From the NCBI GenBank assembly GCA_015222795.1, contig JADFVY010000520.1:1-15148 (forward strand): a DNA stretch of 15,148 nt, written 5' to 3'. Origin of the DNA: Pseudomonadota bacterium. GTDB lineage: Bacteria; Pseudomonadota; Alphaproteobacteria; UBA8366; JADFVY01. This document shows, one piece after another, positions 1 through 7,913 of this stretch (the first letter of the stretch is position 1; each line of letters starts with the position of its first letter). Both the position numbers and the translations under genes were made by a program. Under the pieces are notes generated by a model. It was given only the letters and a program-made list of their open reading frames with translations. It ran no database searches and had not been told where the DNA came from.

Positions 1-2
1 AA

Positions 3-1874
3 AAGGGCGACATCCGCTGCGAGCATGTGGTCAGCGCCACCGGCAACTATGCGCGCCAGACCGGCCGCATGGTCGGGCTGGATATCCCGGTCGTCCCGGT
101 GCAGCACCAGTATATCGTCACCGAGGCGCATCCGCTGTTGCAGGAACGCAAGGCCAAGGGCCTGCCTGAAATGCCGGTGTTCCGCGAATCCGACGCCTCC
201 TATTATCTGCGCGAGGAGCGCCAGGGCCTGATCCTGGGCCCCTACGAGGTCGGCGCGCCGGCCGTGTTCCTGGACGGCGTGACGCCGGGTTTCGAGAAGG
301 ACCTGTTTCCCGGCGATCTGGACCGGCTGGAGCCGCATATCGAGGCCGCGATCAACCGCATCCCGATCTTCGCCGAGGCCGGTATCAAGGATGTGATCAA
401 CGGCCCCATCGCCTATACGCCGGACGGCAACCCGATCGTCGGCCCGGCGCCGGGGCTGAAGAATTTCTGGCTCAGCGAGGGCCACCGTTTCGGCATTACC
501 GCGGCCGGCGGGGCGGGCTGGCAACTCGCAGAATGGATCGTCGAGGGGCAGCCGACCGTCGACATGCTGGGCGTCGACCCGCGGCGCTTTGGCGACCATG
601 CCTCGCGGGCCTACCTCAGGACCAAGAACGAGGAAGCCTACAACCACGTCTTCATCACCCATTTCCATGACGAAGAGCGGCCGGCCTGCCGGCCCTTGCG
701 CACCATGCCCTGTTATGACCGGATGAAGGAAAAGGGCGCGGTGTTCGGCCATGTTTATGGCTGGGAGCGGCCCAACTGGTTCGCGCCCGAGGGCGTGGAG
801 GCGAAAGACGTCTGGTCGTTCCGGCGCACCAATTACTTCGAGCATGTGGGCAACGAGTGCAAGAACGTGATGACCAATGTCGGCGTTCTGGATATGTCGG
901 CCTTCGCCAAGTTCCGCGTCTCGGGCCCCGGCGCGGAAGCCTGGCTCGATAATCTGGTGGCCAATCGCCTGCCCAAGAAGATCGGCCGGGTCGGGCTGTG
1001 CCATGCGCTGACCAAAAAGGGCGGCGTGCGCACGGAATTCACCATCACCCGCGATGCGCCGGACTCGTTCTATCTGGTTTCGGCCGGCGCGCTGGAACGC
1101 TTCGACTGGGATTACCTGGTCAAGCAGGCGCCCGACGACGGATCGGTGCGGCTCGACAAGATCACCACGCAGCATGGCGTGCTGGTGGTGGCCGGGCCGA
1201 AATCGCGCGAGTTGATGAGCCGCGTGTCCGACAGTGATTTCTCCAACGAGGCCTTCCCCTGGCTGACCAGCCAGATCAGCGACGTGGGCGTGGCCCATTG
1301 CCGGCTGGTCCGCGTCAATTTCGTGGGCGAGCTGGGCTGGGAAATCCATCACCCGATCGAAATGCAGAACCATATCTTCGACGCGTTGTTTGCCGCGGGC
1401 GAGGATCTGGGGCTGAAACCCTTCGGCATCCGGGCGATGAATTCGATGCGGCTGGAGAAATCCTACCGGCTGGTCGGCACCGAAATGTCGATCGAATATG
1501 CGGCATTCGAATCCGGCCTGGACCGCTTCGTGCACCCCAACAAGGGCGACTTCATCGGCCGCGACGCGCTGGTGAAATGGCGCGAGAAGGGCTTCGACAA
1601 CCAGTTCGTCACGCTGGAAGTCCACGGCGTCACCGACGCCGACGCGCTGGGCAATGAGCCGCTGTTCGTCAACGGCGAAATGGTCGGCCGCGCCACGGCC
1701 GGTGGATATGGTTGGCGGGTGGGCAAGAGCCTCGCCATCGGCTTCCTGCACCCCGACCACGCGGCGGTCGGCGCCGAGATGGAAATCGACGTGCTGGGAA
1801 CCATGTTAAAAGCCACGGTAGTCGAGGAAAGCCCCTACGACCCGGAGAACGCGAAACTGCGGGGGGTGGGGTAA
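3..1874 (+). CDS. Dimethylglycine/sarcosine dehydrogenase-type FAD oxidoreductase with GcvT domain (5' truncated)
   Basis: The reading frame is open from base 3 to the TAA at 1872-1874, giving about 623 residues; relatives are usually 800-860 residues, so roughly the first 200 (including the FAD dinucleotide-binding GxGxxG) lie upstream. Visible are the end of the DAO/FAD domain (SATGNYARQTGRMVG; later NPIVGPAPG and LSEGHRFGITAAGGAGW), the linking FAO-middle region ending in GWERPNWFAPEG, then an aminomethyltransferase (GcvT) domain from about TNYFEHVGNECKN, with GVLDMSAFAKFRVSGP, GELGWEIH and RAMNSMRLEKSYR, and the GcvT C-terminal barrel (LFVNGEMVGRATAGGYG). Family members oxidatively N-demethylate dimethylglycine or sarcosine and pass the one-carbon unit to tetrahydrofolate, or release formaldehyde without it. 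The substrate cannot be fixed from sequence. The next gene starts 5 nt after the stop, so the two are probably cotranscribed. Confidence 0.9.
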   Translation, partial: KGDIRCEHVVSATGNYARQTGRMVGLDIPVVPVQHQYIVTEAHPLLQERKAKGLPEMPVFRESDASYYLREERQGLILGPYEVGAPAVFLDGVTPGFEKDLFPGDLDRLEPHIEAAINRIPIFAEAGIKDVINGPIAYTPDGNPIVGPAPGLKNFWLSEGHRFGITAAGGAGWQLAEWIVEGQPTVDMLGVDPRRFGDHASRAYLRTKNEEAYNHVFITHFHDEERPACRPLRTMPCYDRMKEKGAVFGHVYGWERPNWFAPEGVEAKDVWSFRRTNYFEHVGNECKNVMTNVGVLDMSAFAKFRVSGPGAEAWLDNLVANRLPKKIGRVGLCHALTKKGGVRTEFTITRDAPDSFYLVSAGALERFDWDYLVKQAPDDGSVRLDKITTQHGVLVVAGPKSRELMSRVSDSDFSNEAFPWLTSQISDVGVAHCRLVRVNFVGELGWEIHHPIEMQNHIFDALFAAGEDLGLKPFGIRAMNSMRLEKSYRLVGTEMSIEYAAFESGLDRFVHPNKGDFIGRDALVKWREKGFDNQFVTLEVHGVTDADALGNEPLFVNGEMVGRATAGGYGWRVGKSLAIGFLHPDHAAVGAEMEIDVLGTMLKATVVEESPYDPENAKLRGVG

Positions 1875-1879
1875 TTACC

Positions 1880-2281
1880 ATGCCAAACGAAAACGGCGGT
1901 AGCGGCGGGTGTCTTTGCGGTGGTGTTCATTACCGCGTCGATGGCAGGCTGGCCGATGTCGGCGCCTGCCATTGCGGCCAGTGCCGCAAGACGACCGGGC
2001 ATTATTTCGCCGCCACCAGTTGCGACCGGTCGGCGCTTACGTTCGAGGCGGACGAAACGCTGGCCTGGTATCAATCCTCGGCCGGCGCGCGGCGGGGGTT
2101 TTGCTCGCGCTGCGGCGCCAGCCTGTTTTGGGAACGCAACGACAGCGGCAAAATCGATATCCTGGCCGGCACGCTGGACCAGCCGACGGGGCTGAAAATG
2201 ACCAATCATATCTATGTCGACGACAAGGGCGATTACTACGATATCACCGATGGACTACCTCAATATGGGCAATACAGATAA
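1880..2281 (+). CDS. GFA-family (CENP-V/Gfa fold) zinc protein, copy 1
   Basis: A 133-residue protein with the complete seven-cysteine pattern of the GFA/CENP-V domain: C11 and C13 (GCLCGGV), C30, C32 and C35 (ACHCGQCRKTTG), C75 and C78 (GFCSRCGASLFW). In the family these bind structural and catalytic zinc; the founding member was described as a glutathione-dependent formaldehyde-activating enzyme, but the reaction of most members is unknown. I chose ATG 1880 although the frame is open further upstream, because similarity to the downstream paralogue begins exactly there (MPNENGG versus MPDKNGG). The G-rich end of the preceding gene (about 1861-1871) can serve as ribosome binding site. It starts 5 nt after the demethylase stop, so translational linkage with it is likely. 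A formaldehyde-related role is inferred from that neighbour. Confidence 0.88.
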   Translation: MPNENGGSGGCLCGGVHYRVDGRLADVGACHCGQCRKTTGHYFAATSCDRSALTFEADETLAWYQSSAGARRGFCSRCGASLFWERNDSGKIDILAGTLDQPTGLKMTNHIYVDDKGDYYDITDGLPQYGQYR

Positions 2282-2291
2282 GATAAAACAT

Positions 2292-2311
2292 ATTCCATGG
2301 AATTTAATTCC
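2292..2311. repeat. Two interlocked short palindromes in the spacer between the GFA genes
   Basis: ATTCCATGGAAT (2292-2303) is a perfect 12-bp palindrome. It shares GGAAT with the next one, GGAATTTAATTCC (2299-2311), so the site reads as three alternating half-sites ATTCC/GGAAT/ATTCC. It begins 11 bp after the stop of the first GFA gene. It may be an operator for the second GFA gene; it has no terminator features. Confidence 0.35.
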
Positions 2312-2320
2312 CAACGTTTC

Positions 2321-2378
2321 GTTATAGTTTTCAAGCGTCAGGAAGAAGGCGAGAAAATTTCACCGAATAAACTATAAC
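2321..2378. repeat. 10-bp inverted repeat with 38-nt loop before the second GFA gene
   Basis: GTTATAGTTT (2321-2330) and AAACTATAAC (2369-2378) are exact reverse complements, separated by 38 nt. The right arm ends 3 nt before the AGGGG ribosome binding site (2382-2386) of the second GFA gene. It could be two operator half-sites or the stem of a leader RNA close to the ribosome binding site. The repeat is read directly from the sequence; its function is not known. Confidence 0.4.
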
Positions 2379-2390
2379 TTTAGGGGTATC

Positions 2391-2810
2391 ATGCCAGATA
2401 AAAACGGAGGTGCCGGGGGGTGTTTGTGCGGCGGCGTCCGATATCGTGCAGGGGCCGAGTTGCGCGATGCAGTGGCCTGTCATTGCACACAATGCCGCAA
2501 GACCACGGGTCATCACGGGGTCTTCAGCGCCTGCCGGAACCAGGACCTGGTCATGGAAAAGGACGAGACCCTGGCCTGGTACGAATCCTCGCCGGGCGTG
2601 CGCCGGGGATTCTGCGGCAAATGCGGGTCGACGCTGTTCTGGGACGACCGGTCGCGGGACTATATCGCCGTGGCCGCCGGTTCGCTGGACAAGCCCACGG
2701 GAATCAGGCTGATCAAGCATATCTATGTGGCGGACAAGGGCGACTATTACCGCATCGAAGGCGATATCCATCCGGGGAGCCTGGGTGGCTTTAATCGAGA
2801 CCCGGAATGA
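2391..2810 (+). CDS. GFA-family (CENP-V/Gfa fold) zinc protein, copy 2
   Basis: A 139-residue paralogue of the gene just upstream: the same start (MPDKNGGAGGCLCGGVRY), the same seven cysteines at identical positions (11, 13, 30, 32, 35, 75, 78), and shared stretches such as CRKTTGHH, DETLAWYESS, HIYVADKGDYY. The extra tail (HPGSLGGFNRDPE) is absent in copy 1. AGGGG at 2382-2386 lies 4 nt before the ATG and supports this start. The pair looks like a tandem duplication that has since diverged, so the two may have different substrates. It has a 109-bp leader with an inverted repeat, unlike copy 1, so it may be separately regulated. Its last 20 nt overlap the 3' end of the convergent lipoprotein gene. 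Domain identity is secure; the reaction is not. Confidence 0.9.
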   Translation: MPDKNGGAGGCLCGGVRYRAGAELRDAVACHCTQCRKTTGHHGVFSACRNQDLVMEKDETLAWYESSPGVRRGFCGKCGSTLFWDDRSRDYIAVAAGSLDKPTGIRLIKHIYVADKGDYYRIEGDIHPGSLGGFNRDPE

Positions 2811-4029
2811 CCCAGCGCCGCTTGTTTCCGCTTTTGCAGGCGACTGCCGGATATTCGCGGCGCGGCAGGCTGCCTTGTTTCGTGACGCTGTATGTGCGGC
2901 AGGGCTTGCCACCAGGACCGTTAAACCGGCCGTTGACCTTGATGACGTAACTTTCGGCGCCCACCGGGTTGCGCCATACGGTTTGGGTCCCGGGCGCGGC
3001 GCGGTCCAGCGCGTCGGCGATCGCTCCCTCGCGGCCCTTGCGCAATGTCCGGCTACCGCCGCCGGGCAGTATCGCGATCAGTTCCATTTTGGCAATCTCC
3101 AGCCCCGCACCGTCGAAATCGTGGCGGCGGACGAAATGGCCGATTGCCGGAACATAGTACCAGACACGTTTCTGCCATGCCCCCGCGGACGCCGGTGAAC
3201 GCTCGCAGAATATCGCCTGCGCCTTGAACGAACCGACCGGCACCTTTACCCCCTTCGAGCCCTTGTTACTGCACGACCAGCTGGCGTCGCTGGCGAAGCG
3301 CTGGGCATTTTTGCCCTGGGCTTCGTTCCATTCCTGGCTGGTCACGTCGAAGTAAAGGTCCATTCCCTCGTTCGGTGGCCATGACGTTTCGGCGGGAAGG
3401 CTCGACTCGGCGACGCCTTTCCAGGTTCCCGATTGCCACTCGATTTCGGGCAAGCCGAAATGCGGCCCCGTGGCGTAGTGGTCGCCAAGGCTGGTCTCCC
3501 AGTTGATCCGCGCGCCTTTGACCCCGGTTACCGTATGAATCTCGACACCGGAATAAACAAAGCGCGTTCCCACCGGATAAAGCCCGGAAGGGATGGCCGC
3601 TTCGACCGCTATCACCCGCGGTGCGACATCCGGCTGGCCCTGCATGTGGCTGAGCAGCGTGGAGGTGGCGGTGCCGTCGACCTTCAGTCCGCTGTCGCGC
3701 TGATAACGTGCAATCGCGCGCGCGGTATTAGGCCCCATCCTGCCGTCGGCGGCGCCGGGTTCATACCCTCGTTTGGCCAACGTCGTCTGAACAACGGCGA
3801 TCTGGGCCTGAGTCAGCGGCTTACCGGGAAGGACCGGTTGGGGGGACGCCTTGGCCTCGGGTTGTGGCGGCGGCGGCGCGGGTGGCGGCGGGTTTCTGGC
3901 GGTGCATGCGGCCAGGACCGACAAAAGCAAGACAAACGCAATGGGCGCGGCAACGCAACGCACAGCCCTGCAAAGGGAAACACGCCCTGTCAAACGGGTT
4001 ATGATCAGCAAACCTTGGTATGAGGTCAT
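2791..4029 (-). CDS. Lipoprotein D: peptidoglycan-binding-domain lipoprotein, most divergent paralogue
   Basis: 412 residues. The N-terminus holds a hydrophobic segment and lipobox (VLLLSVLAAC, lipidated Cys42), then a proline-rich stretch (NPPPPAPPPPQPE), so it is probably an SPII-processed periplasm-facing lipoprotein. Residues about 73-128 form a PG_binding_1-type domain (LAKRGYEPGAADGRMGP, ARAIARYQRDSGLKVDG). From about 148 to the end comes the region shared with the other three lipoproteins here, with cysteines 253/275 and 377/398 and the motifs AWQKRVWYYVPAIGHFVRR and RRWVIPG. The end (CRTYSVTK...ACK...W) faintly recalls the RT0821/Lpp0805 surface-antigen domain. It differs from its paralogues in lacking the clear YSNGR and YTAxRNF motifs. 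The start has no strong ribosome binding site. It lies 88 bp after lipoprotein C, probably the last gene of that transcript. Function unknown. Confidence 0.85.
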   Translation of the reverse strand: MTSYQGLLIITRLTGRVSLCRAVRCVAAPIAFVLLLSVLAACTARNPPPPAPPPPQPEAKASPQPVLPGKPLTQAQIAVVQTTLAKRGYEPGAADGRMGPNTARAIARYQRDSGLKVDGTATSTLLSHMQGQPDVAPRVIAVEAAIPSGLYPVGTRFVYSGVEIHTVTGVKGARINWETSLGDHYATGPHFGLPEIEWQSGTWKGVAESSLPAETSWPPNEGMDLYFDVTSQEWNEAQGKNAQRFASDASWSCSNKGSKGVKVPVGSFKAQAIFCERSPASAGAWQKRVWYYVPAIGHFVRRHDFDGAGLEIAKMELIAILPGGGSRTLRKGREGAIADALDRAAPGTQTVWRNPVGAESYVIKVNGRFNGPGGKPCRTYSVTKQGSLPRREYPAVACKSGNKRRWVIPGLD

Positions 4030-4117
4030 GCGCGTCGCGAATCCCGGTAACTATCCATTGTCCCCGTTTTCGCCTAAGTAATCGGCGGGATCAACCCCAA
4101 TGGCACGGGCGGGCTGA

Positions 4118-5536
4118 TTAACTGGCGCTGGTTTCGAATGGGTTTGCATCCGACCTGTCGCTGTTACTGTTAGGAATCAGCCATTTTTGGTCCTTGTCCG
4201 ATAGGCAGGCCTTTGCCGGATATATCCGTGAAATGCCGGCGCCGCGCGCGGTCAATTCGAAAGTGCGGCAACGCACGCCGTCGACGGTATCGTGAGTCGT
4301 GCCGGGAAGAATCACGAATTCCTCCTTCACCATGGTGCTGCTCCACAGGCTGCTTTCGCCGTCGGGTAATCCGCCGAGCGCGTCCTGGATTGCCTGGTCC
4401 AGCCCGGCCCTGACAGCCGGCGGCCAACCTTCGGCGCCAGGACGAACTCCCACCAGTTCTTTCGAAATCCGGCTGCCGTCGGGCATGATATCGATCCTGG
4501 CAACGTAATGGCGCACCGCGGGAGCATAATGCCATATGCGCCGGACCCATTCGCCCGGGGGCGCGGAGTCGCGATCACAAGTCAGGGCGACCACGGCAAA
4601 TCGTCCGGCGGGAACAGATATCCGTTCAGTCCCCGCGGTGCGGCATTGCCATGTCTGCAACTGTCCATTGTCCTCGACCTCGAAGGTAAAGGCTGAATCG
4701 GTGGCAAGCGGCCAGAATTTGCCCTCATCGAGACGGGCGTTGGACTCGCCGGTTCCAGCGGGTCCCGTCCAGTTTGAAGGCGGGATCAGGAAATTACGGT
4801 CGGCGGTATAACTAACACCATTATCGACCCGCCAGAACAGCTTGTTGCCGGCTACTCTAACCACGGTTTCGACCCTGCCATTGCTCCAGACATAGGCGTC
4901 CCCGGCGTCGTAAATCGGCGGGATTTTGGCATTTTTGACATGGACGACCTTCACGGGAGGGACAATTTCTGGCTCTCTAATCGCCAGTTCGATTTCTGGC
5001 TCCGGCGTCAGTGCAATCTCGGGCTCGACCTCTGGCGTGAGCTCGGTTTCTGGCGGCGATTCCGGGACGACCGCCACGTCTGGTATCAGCGGTTTCTCCG
5101 GCCGGGGAGCGGCGGCCAGACTGTCGGCCAGTTCCCGGGTGATTCGGCCGTCGGCCTCCATATTCGCATCATTCTGGAAGGTCTTGATGGCCTCTTTGGT
5201 AAGCGTCCCCGCAATGCCGTCAACCTGGCCAGGATTATATCCCAACTCGGCCAGGTTTTCTTGTATAGCCGTTACTTCCTCGCGTGATGGCCCGGTCGGG
5301 GCAGGAGGCAGGTTTTGTGTGGTGTCGGGCGCCGGGTCTATCACGGGTGTCTGATCGGGCGCCGGCGGGGCATCGATGCTCCGTGACGATATGCGCTGCG
5401 CGATTTTTCCCTCGCCGCCGGTCAGGTCGGGGATCCATTCAGCCAGATCGAAGTTAGCACACCCGGACAACAGGAAAAGTCCGGTCAGCGCCGATACCGA
5501 GCGCTTCCAGATTGACTGGGTCCGGGCCGGATCCAT
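4118..5536 (-). CDS. Lipoprotein C: peptidoglycan-binding-domain lipoprotein coupled to CHASE kinase B
   Basis: Annotated from ATG 5536 (472 residues), since AGGA sits 8 nt before it and it gives a compact signal peptide ending in the lipobox FLLSGC (Cys26). Two upstream in-frame ATGs exist, at 5554 (AGGAG 12 nt upstream) and 5611; the latter overlaps the kinase B stop as ATGA and would give 497 residues. After the lipobox comes a Pro-rich linker, a PG_binding_1-type domain at about 85-140 (LAELGYNPGQVDGIAG, AIKTFQNDANMEADGR), then an unusual Pro/Glu linker (about 159-193) that may be stiff and acidic. The shared C-terminal region has YVWSNGRVETVVRV, YTADRNFLIPP, WVRRIWHYAPAVRHYVAR and cysteines 298/320 and 423/444. 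Family knowledge supports murein binding for the first domain; the C-terminal region is unrecognised. Its partner is probably kinase B. Confidence 0.87.
   Translation of the reverse strand: MDPARTQSIWKRSVSALTGLFLLSGCANFDLAEWIPDLTGGEGKIAQRISSRSIDAPPAPDQTPVIDPAPDTTQNLPPAPTGPSREEVTAIQENLAELGYNPGQVDGIAGTLTKEAIKTFQNDANMEADGRITRELADSLAAAPRPEKPLIPDVAVVPESPPETELTPEVEPEIALTPEPEIELAIREPEIVPPVKVVHVKNAKIPPIYDAGDAYVWSNGRVETVVRVAGNKLFWRVDNGVSYTADRNFLIPPSNWTGPAGTGESNARLDEGKFWPLATDSAFTFEVEDNGQLQTWQCRTAGTERISVPAGRFAVVALTCDRDSAPPGEWVRRIWHYAPAVRHYVARIDIMPDGSRISKELVGVRPGAEGWPPAVRAGLDQAIQDALGGLPDGESSLWSSTMVKEEFVILPGTTHDTVDGVRCRTFELTARGAGISRIYPAKACLSDKDQKWLIPNSNSDRSDANPFETSAS
4958..5062 (-). repeat. Region encoding a Pro/Glu-rich repeat linker in lipoprotein C
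   Basis: About 35 codons encode short alternating units such as TPEVEPEIAL and TPEPEIELAI. The periodicity is visible in DNA and protein. The segment separates the PG-binding domain from the C-terminal region and is not found in the paralogues, so it looks like a lineage-specific expansion of an extended acidic spacer. Confidence 0.55.
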
Positions 5537-5544
5537 TTGCTGTT

Positions 5545-5548
5545 TCCT
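5545..5548 (-). promoter_or_regulatory. Shine-Dalgarno (AGGA) for the internal start of lipoprotein C
   Basis: On the minus strand AGGA is followed by 8 nt (AACAGCAA) and then the ATG at 5536. This is the best ribosome binding site among the three candidate starts and is why 5536 was preferred. The ATGA overlap at 5608-5611 could still be used through coupling to kinase B. Confidence 0.5.
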
Positions 5549-5607
5549 GTTCATGCCTATCGTCGACTCCTGGCGTAAAATACCATGGTATGTTTGGTCC
5601 AAATGCT

Positions 5608-7779
5608 TCATTCGGCGGCCGCGCGTTTATGAATGATCCGATCTCCGGGGAACACGGCGCGAACCGTCGTTCCCATTTGCGGTTTGCTTTCAAGTTCCAG
5701 CCGGCCTCCGTGCAATTCTACCAGACTCTTGGTCAGTGGCAATCCAAGCCCGGTTCCCTCATATCTGCGTGCCAGAGACGAATCGGCCTGGGTAAAGGGT
5801 TTCAGGATTCTTTCATGATCTCCTTCCTCGATTCCGATCCCGGTATCGGCGACCGTGAAAACGAATTCATTCATGCCGTTTACCTTGGCCGACACGCTGA
5901 TTCGCCCGCCTGGCGGCGTGAATTTAACGGCGTTCGACAGCAGGTTCAGGATAATCTGCTTGAAGGCACGTTCGTCGGCATAAAGAGCCGGCATATCTCG
6001 TGACAATTCCGGTTTCAGCCTGATTTTCCCGGCCGTCGCCTTGGCCTCGACCAGATGCAGCGCCTCATCGACCATGCCGGGCACGTCCAGTTCTTCCTCG
6101 CTGAGTTCGAAACTATTCGCCTCGACCTTGGAAAGGTCGAGAATATCGTTGATCAGGCTAAGCAGATGAAGTCCGCTGCTGTGAATATCCGACGCATATC
6201 CCACATATCGCTTGTCGCCGATCGTTCCGAACATCTCGTTTGTCAGCATTTCGGAAAAACCGATAACGGCGTTCAACGGTGTACGCAATTCGTGGCTGAC
6301 CATGGCCAGGAATTCGGATTTGGCACGGCTGGCGACTTCCGCCTCGTCCTTGGCCGTCCGCAACTCGGCTTCTACCCGCTTGCGCTCGAGTATCTCTTTC
6401 TCCATCCGCACATTGGATTTGTTGGCGCGCGACAACTCCGCCGTACGCTGCACTACCGCGATTTCGATCTGCTGTTGCTTTTGACGCGCCACGACCATAT
6501 AGCGGGTCAATAACGACGTCAGCACAAGCCCAAACAGCGCAACGCCCCACGGTACCGCGCCCAGGTCGAAATCCATGGTTCCTGGAACGGGCCGGACGAC
6601 GATGTTGTAGCCGCGGTTTCCTATTTTCTGTCCGGCCATGGCGGAAAAACCGACATCAATCTCTTCGGCGGCGGCGGCGGGCATATTGGGTTTACGGAGA
6701 ACCGACGGCTCGATATGGACAAGTTCGTTCGATAATCCGCCGTCATCCATATACAGATAAGTGTCCAGCCATGCCGGGGTTGTGAATTCGCGCAAAGTGG
6801 TTCCGAGCAACAGGTCCAGCCGGACCAGGGCGACGATATATCCTTCTGGCCCGGTGATATTATCGTTTCCCAGGGCCACGTCCGGCGCGTACACAGGCTG
6901 CACCAGCAGCAGGGTTTTGTCGTTTCGATAGGGCTGGCCGCGGGGATCCTGCCAGTCGACCACATTCAACCGTCCATCGCGGTCCGTCTGGTGCAGGGCG
7001 GCGCGAATTTCGGGTATGGAAGCCAGGTCCAGGCCGGAAAGATCCTCGTTTCCTTCATAGGGTTCCACAAAATATAACGGCATATGATATCGCCGCCGCG
7101 CCGCCGGGACTATCATCGAGGTTCCGGTTATCTCGGAAAATGCAAATCCTCGCAGCCCGTCGGCTTCGGCTCGCCGGACATAGGCTTCGCGATCGGTTTC
7201 CGGAACAACGGGCACCCACGCCAGTGCCTGGATACCCGGATAATAAGCAAGGCGGTCTTTAGCAAAACGGAAAAAATCATACCGGCCGCCAACGTTACCG
7301 GAGTCGTTGAGCATTTCCGCGGCCGTGCCCACAAGTTCGAGATGGCGGTCCGTGGCCTTGCGCAAGGCCAGGACATAATGACTGGCCTGGCGGTCGAATT
7401 CCTGTTCCGCCGCGCCGCGATAGAGATCGCGGGTTACAAAAAATACCGCCGCGGTCAGGCCCAGGCCCACAAGAAGAACGATTGCCACGGGCAGGTTGCC
7501 TGCCAGACGAGAGGTTTCGCTGGCGGTTTGATCTGAAGGTTCGCGCTTAATCGTGCCGAACAGGCGACCGATCCAGGACAGGTTCCACCGGCCGATCCCC
7601 GGAGCCGGCCCTGGTTGAGCGGAAGCGCCTTTGGTGATCAGAAATTCCGGTGAATCGGATTTATCGTCCAAATCCAGAACGGACGCCCGTGCTCGATTAT
7701 AGCTGCGGTCAATCGTGACCCGTTCCAGCGTGGCAAATCGTTTCGGGCTTCGCTTCTGCCTGTTGCCTAATCCACCCAT
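5608..7779 (-). CDS. CHASE-domain sensor histidine kinase B (membrane-bound, no receiver domain)
   Basis: 723 residues; GGAG 5 nt before the ATG supports the start. A cytoplasmic N-terminus of about 95 residues precedes TM1 (about 97-116). Residues about 120-405 form a large periplasmic region with a CHASE-type core (IQALAWVPVVPETDR, YHMPLYFVEPYEGNED, GLDLASIPEIRAAL) and a distal part containing REFTTPAWLDTYLYMDD. TM2 is about 409-429, followed by a coiled coil. The HisKA domain has the phospho-acceptor His496 (FLAMVSHELRTPLNAVIGFS). The ATPase domain has the N box (N612/N616), G1 at D645 (ADTGIGI) and G2 at 675-679 (GTGLG). All catalytic motifs are intact, so it should autophosphorylate; the response regulator must be encoded elsewhere. 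Its TGA overlaps an ATG of lipoprotein C (ATGA), implying coupled synthesis. The ligand is unknown. Confidence 0.95.
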   Translation of the reverse strand: MGGLGNRQKRSPKRFATLERVTIDRSYNRARASVLDLDDKSDSPEFLITKGASAQPGPAPGIGRWNLSWIGRLFGTIKREPSDQTASETSRLAGNLPVAIVLLVGLGLTAAVFFVTRDLYRGAAEQEFDRQASHYVLALRKATDRHLELVGTAAEMLNDSGNVGGRYDFFRFAKDRLAYYPGIQALAWVPVVPETDREAYVRRAEADGLRGFAFSEITGTSMIVPAARRRYHMPLYFVEPYEGNEDLSGLDLASIPEIRAALHQTDRDGRLNVVDWQDPRGQPYRNDKTLLLVQPVYAPDVALGNDNITGPEGYIVALVRLDLLLGTTLREFTTPAWLDTYLYMDDGGLSNELVHIEPSVLRKPNMPAAAAEEIDVGFSAMAGQKIGNRGYNIVVRPVPGTMDFDLGAVPWGVALFGLVLTSLLTRYMVVARQKQQQIEIAVVQRTAELSRANKSNVRMEKEILERKRVEAELRTAKDEAEVASRAKSEFLAMVSHELRTPLNAVIGFSEMLTNEMFGTIGDKRYVGYASDIHSSGLHLLSLINDILDLSKVEANSFELSEEELDVPGMVDEALHLVEAKATAGKIRLKPELSRDMPALYADERAFKQIILNLLSNAVKFTPPGGRISVSAKVNGMNEFVFTVADTGIGIEEGDHERILKPFTQADSSLARRYEGTGLGLPLTKSLVELHGGRLELESKPQMGTTVRAVFPGDRIIHKRAAAE

Positions 7780-7913
7780 GGGTGCTCCGGTTTCGTTTCC
7801 ACCTGCCCCTTGATCTTTGCCGAACTATTACGACAGCCTTGTGTGGTTTGTGTTGATTTTTTCTGTTCCCACCGGGACGCATTTTTAAGGCTGTGTTAAC
7901 CTTATTTCCGCGC

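Noticed and set aside
2776..2795. AGCC-TGGGT-GGCT hairpin with TTTAA at the convergent gene ends, as a terminator
   Set aside because: A 4-bp stem inside coding sequence is too weak to call.
2331..2912. 193-codon minus-strand open frame opposite GFA copy 2
   Set aside because: It covers a gene with a complete seven-cysteine GFA pattern on the plus strand and would overlap the lipoprotein D 3' end; no domain seen.
3433..4023. 196-codon plus-strand open frame opposite lipoprotein D
   Set aside because: It is antisense to a gene with clear lipobox and PG-binding motifs, has no recognisable domain, and is typical of open antisense frames in GC-rich DNA.
4030..4117. Gap between lipoproteins C and D as a terminator or separate promoter
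   Set aside because: Only a 4-bp CGCC/GGCG stem and no convincing promoter hexamers; readthrough is as likely.
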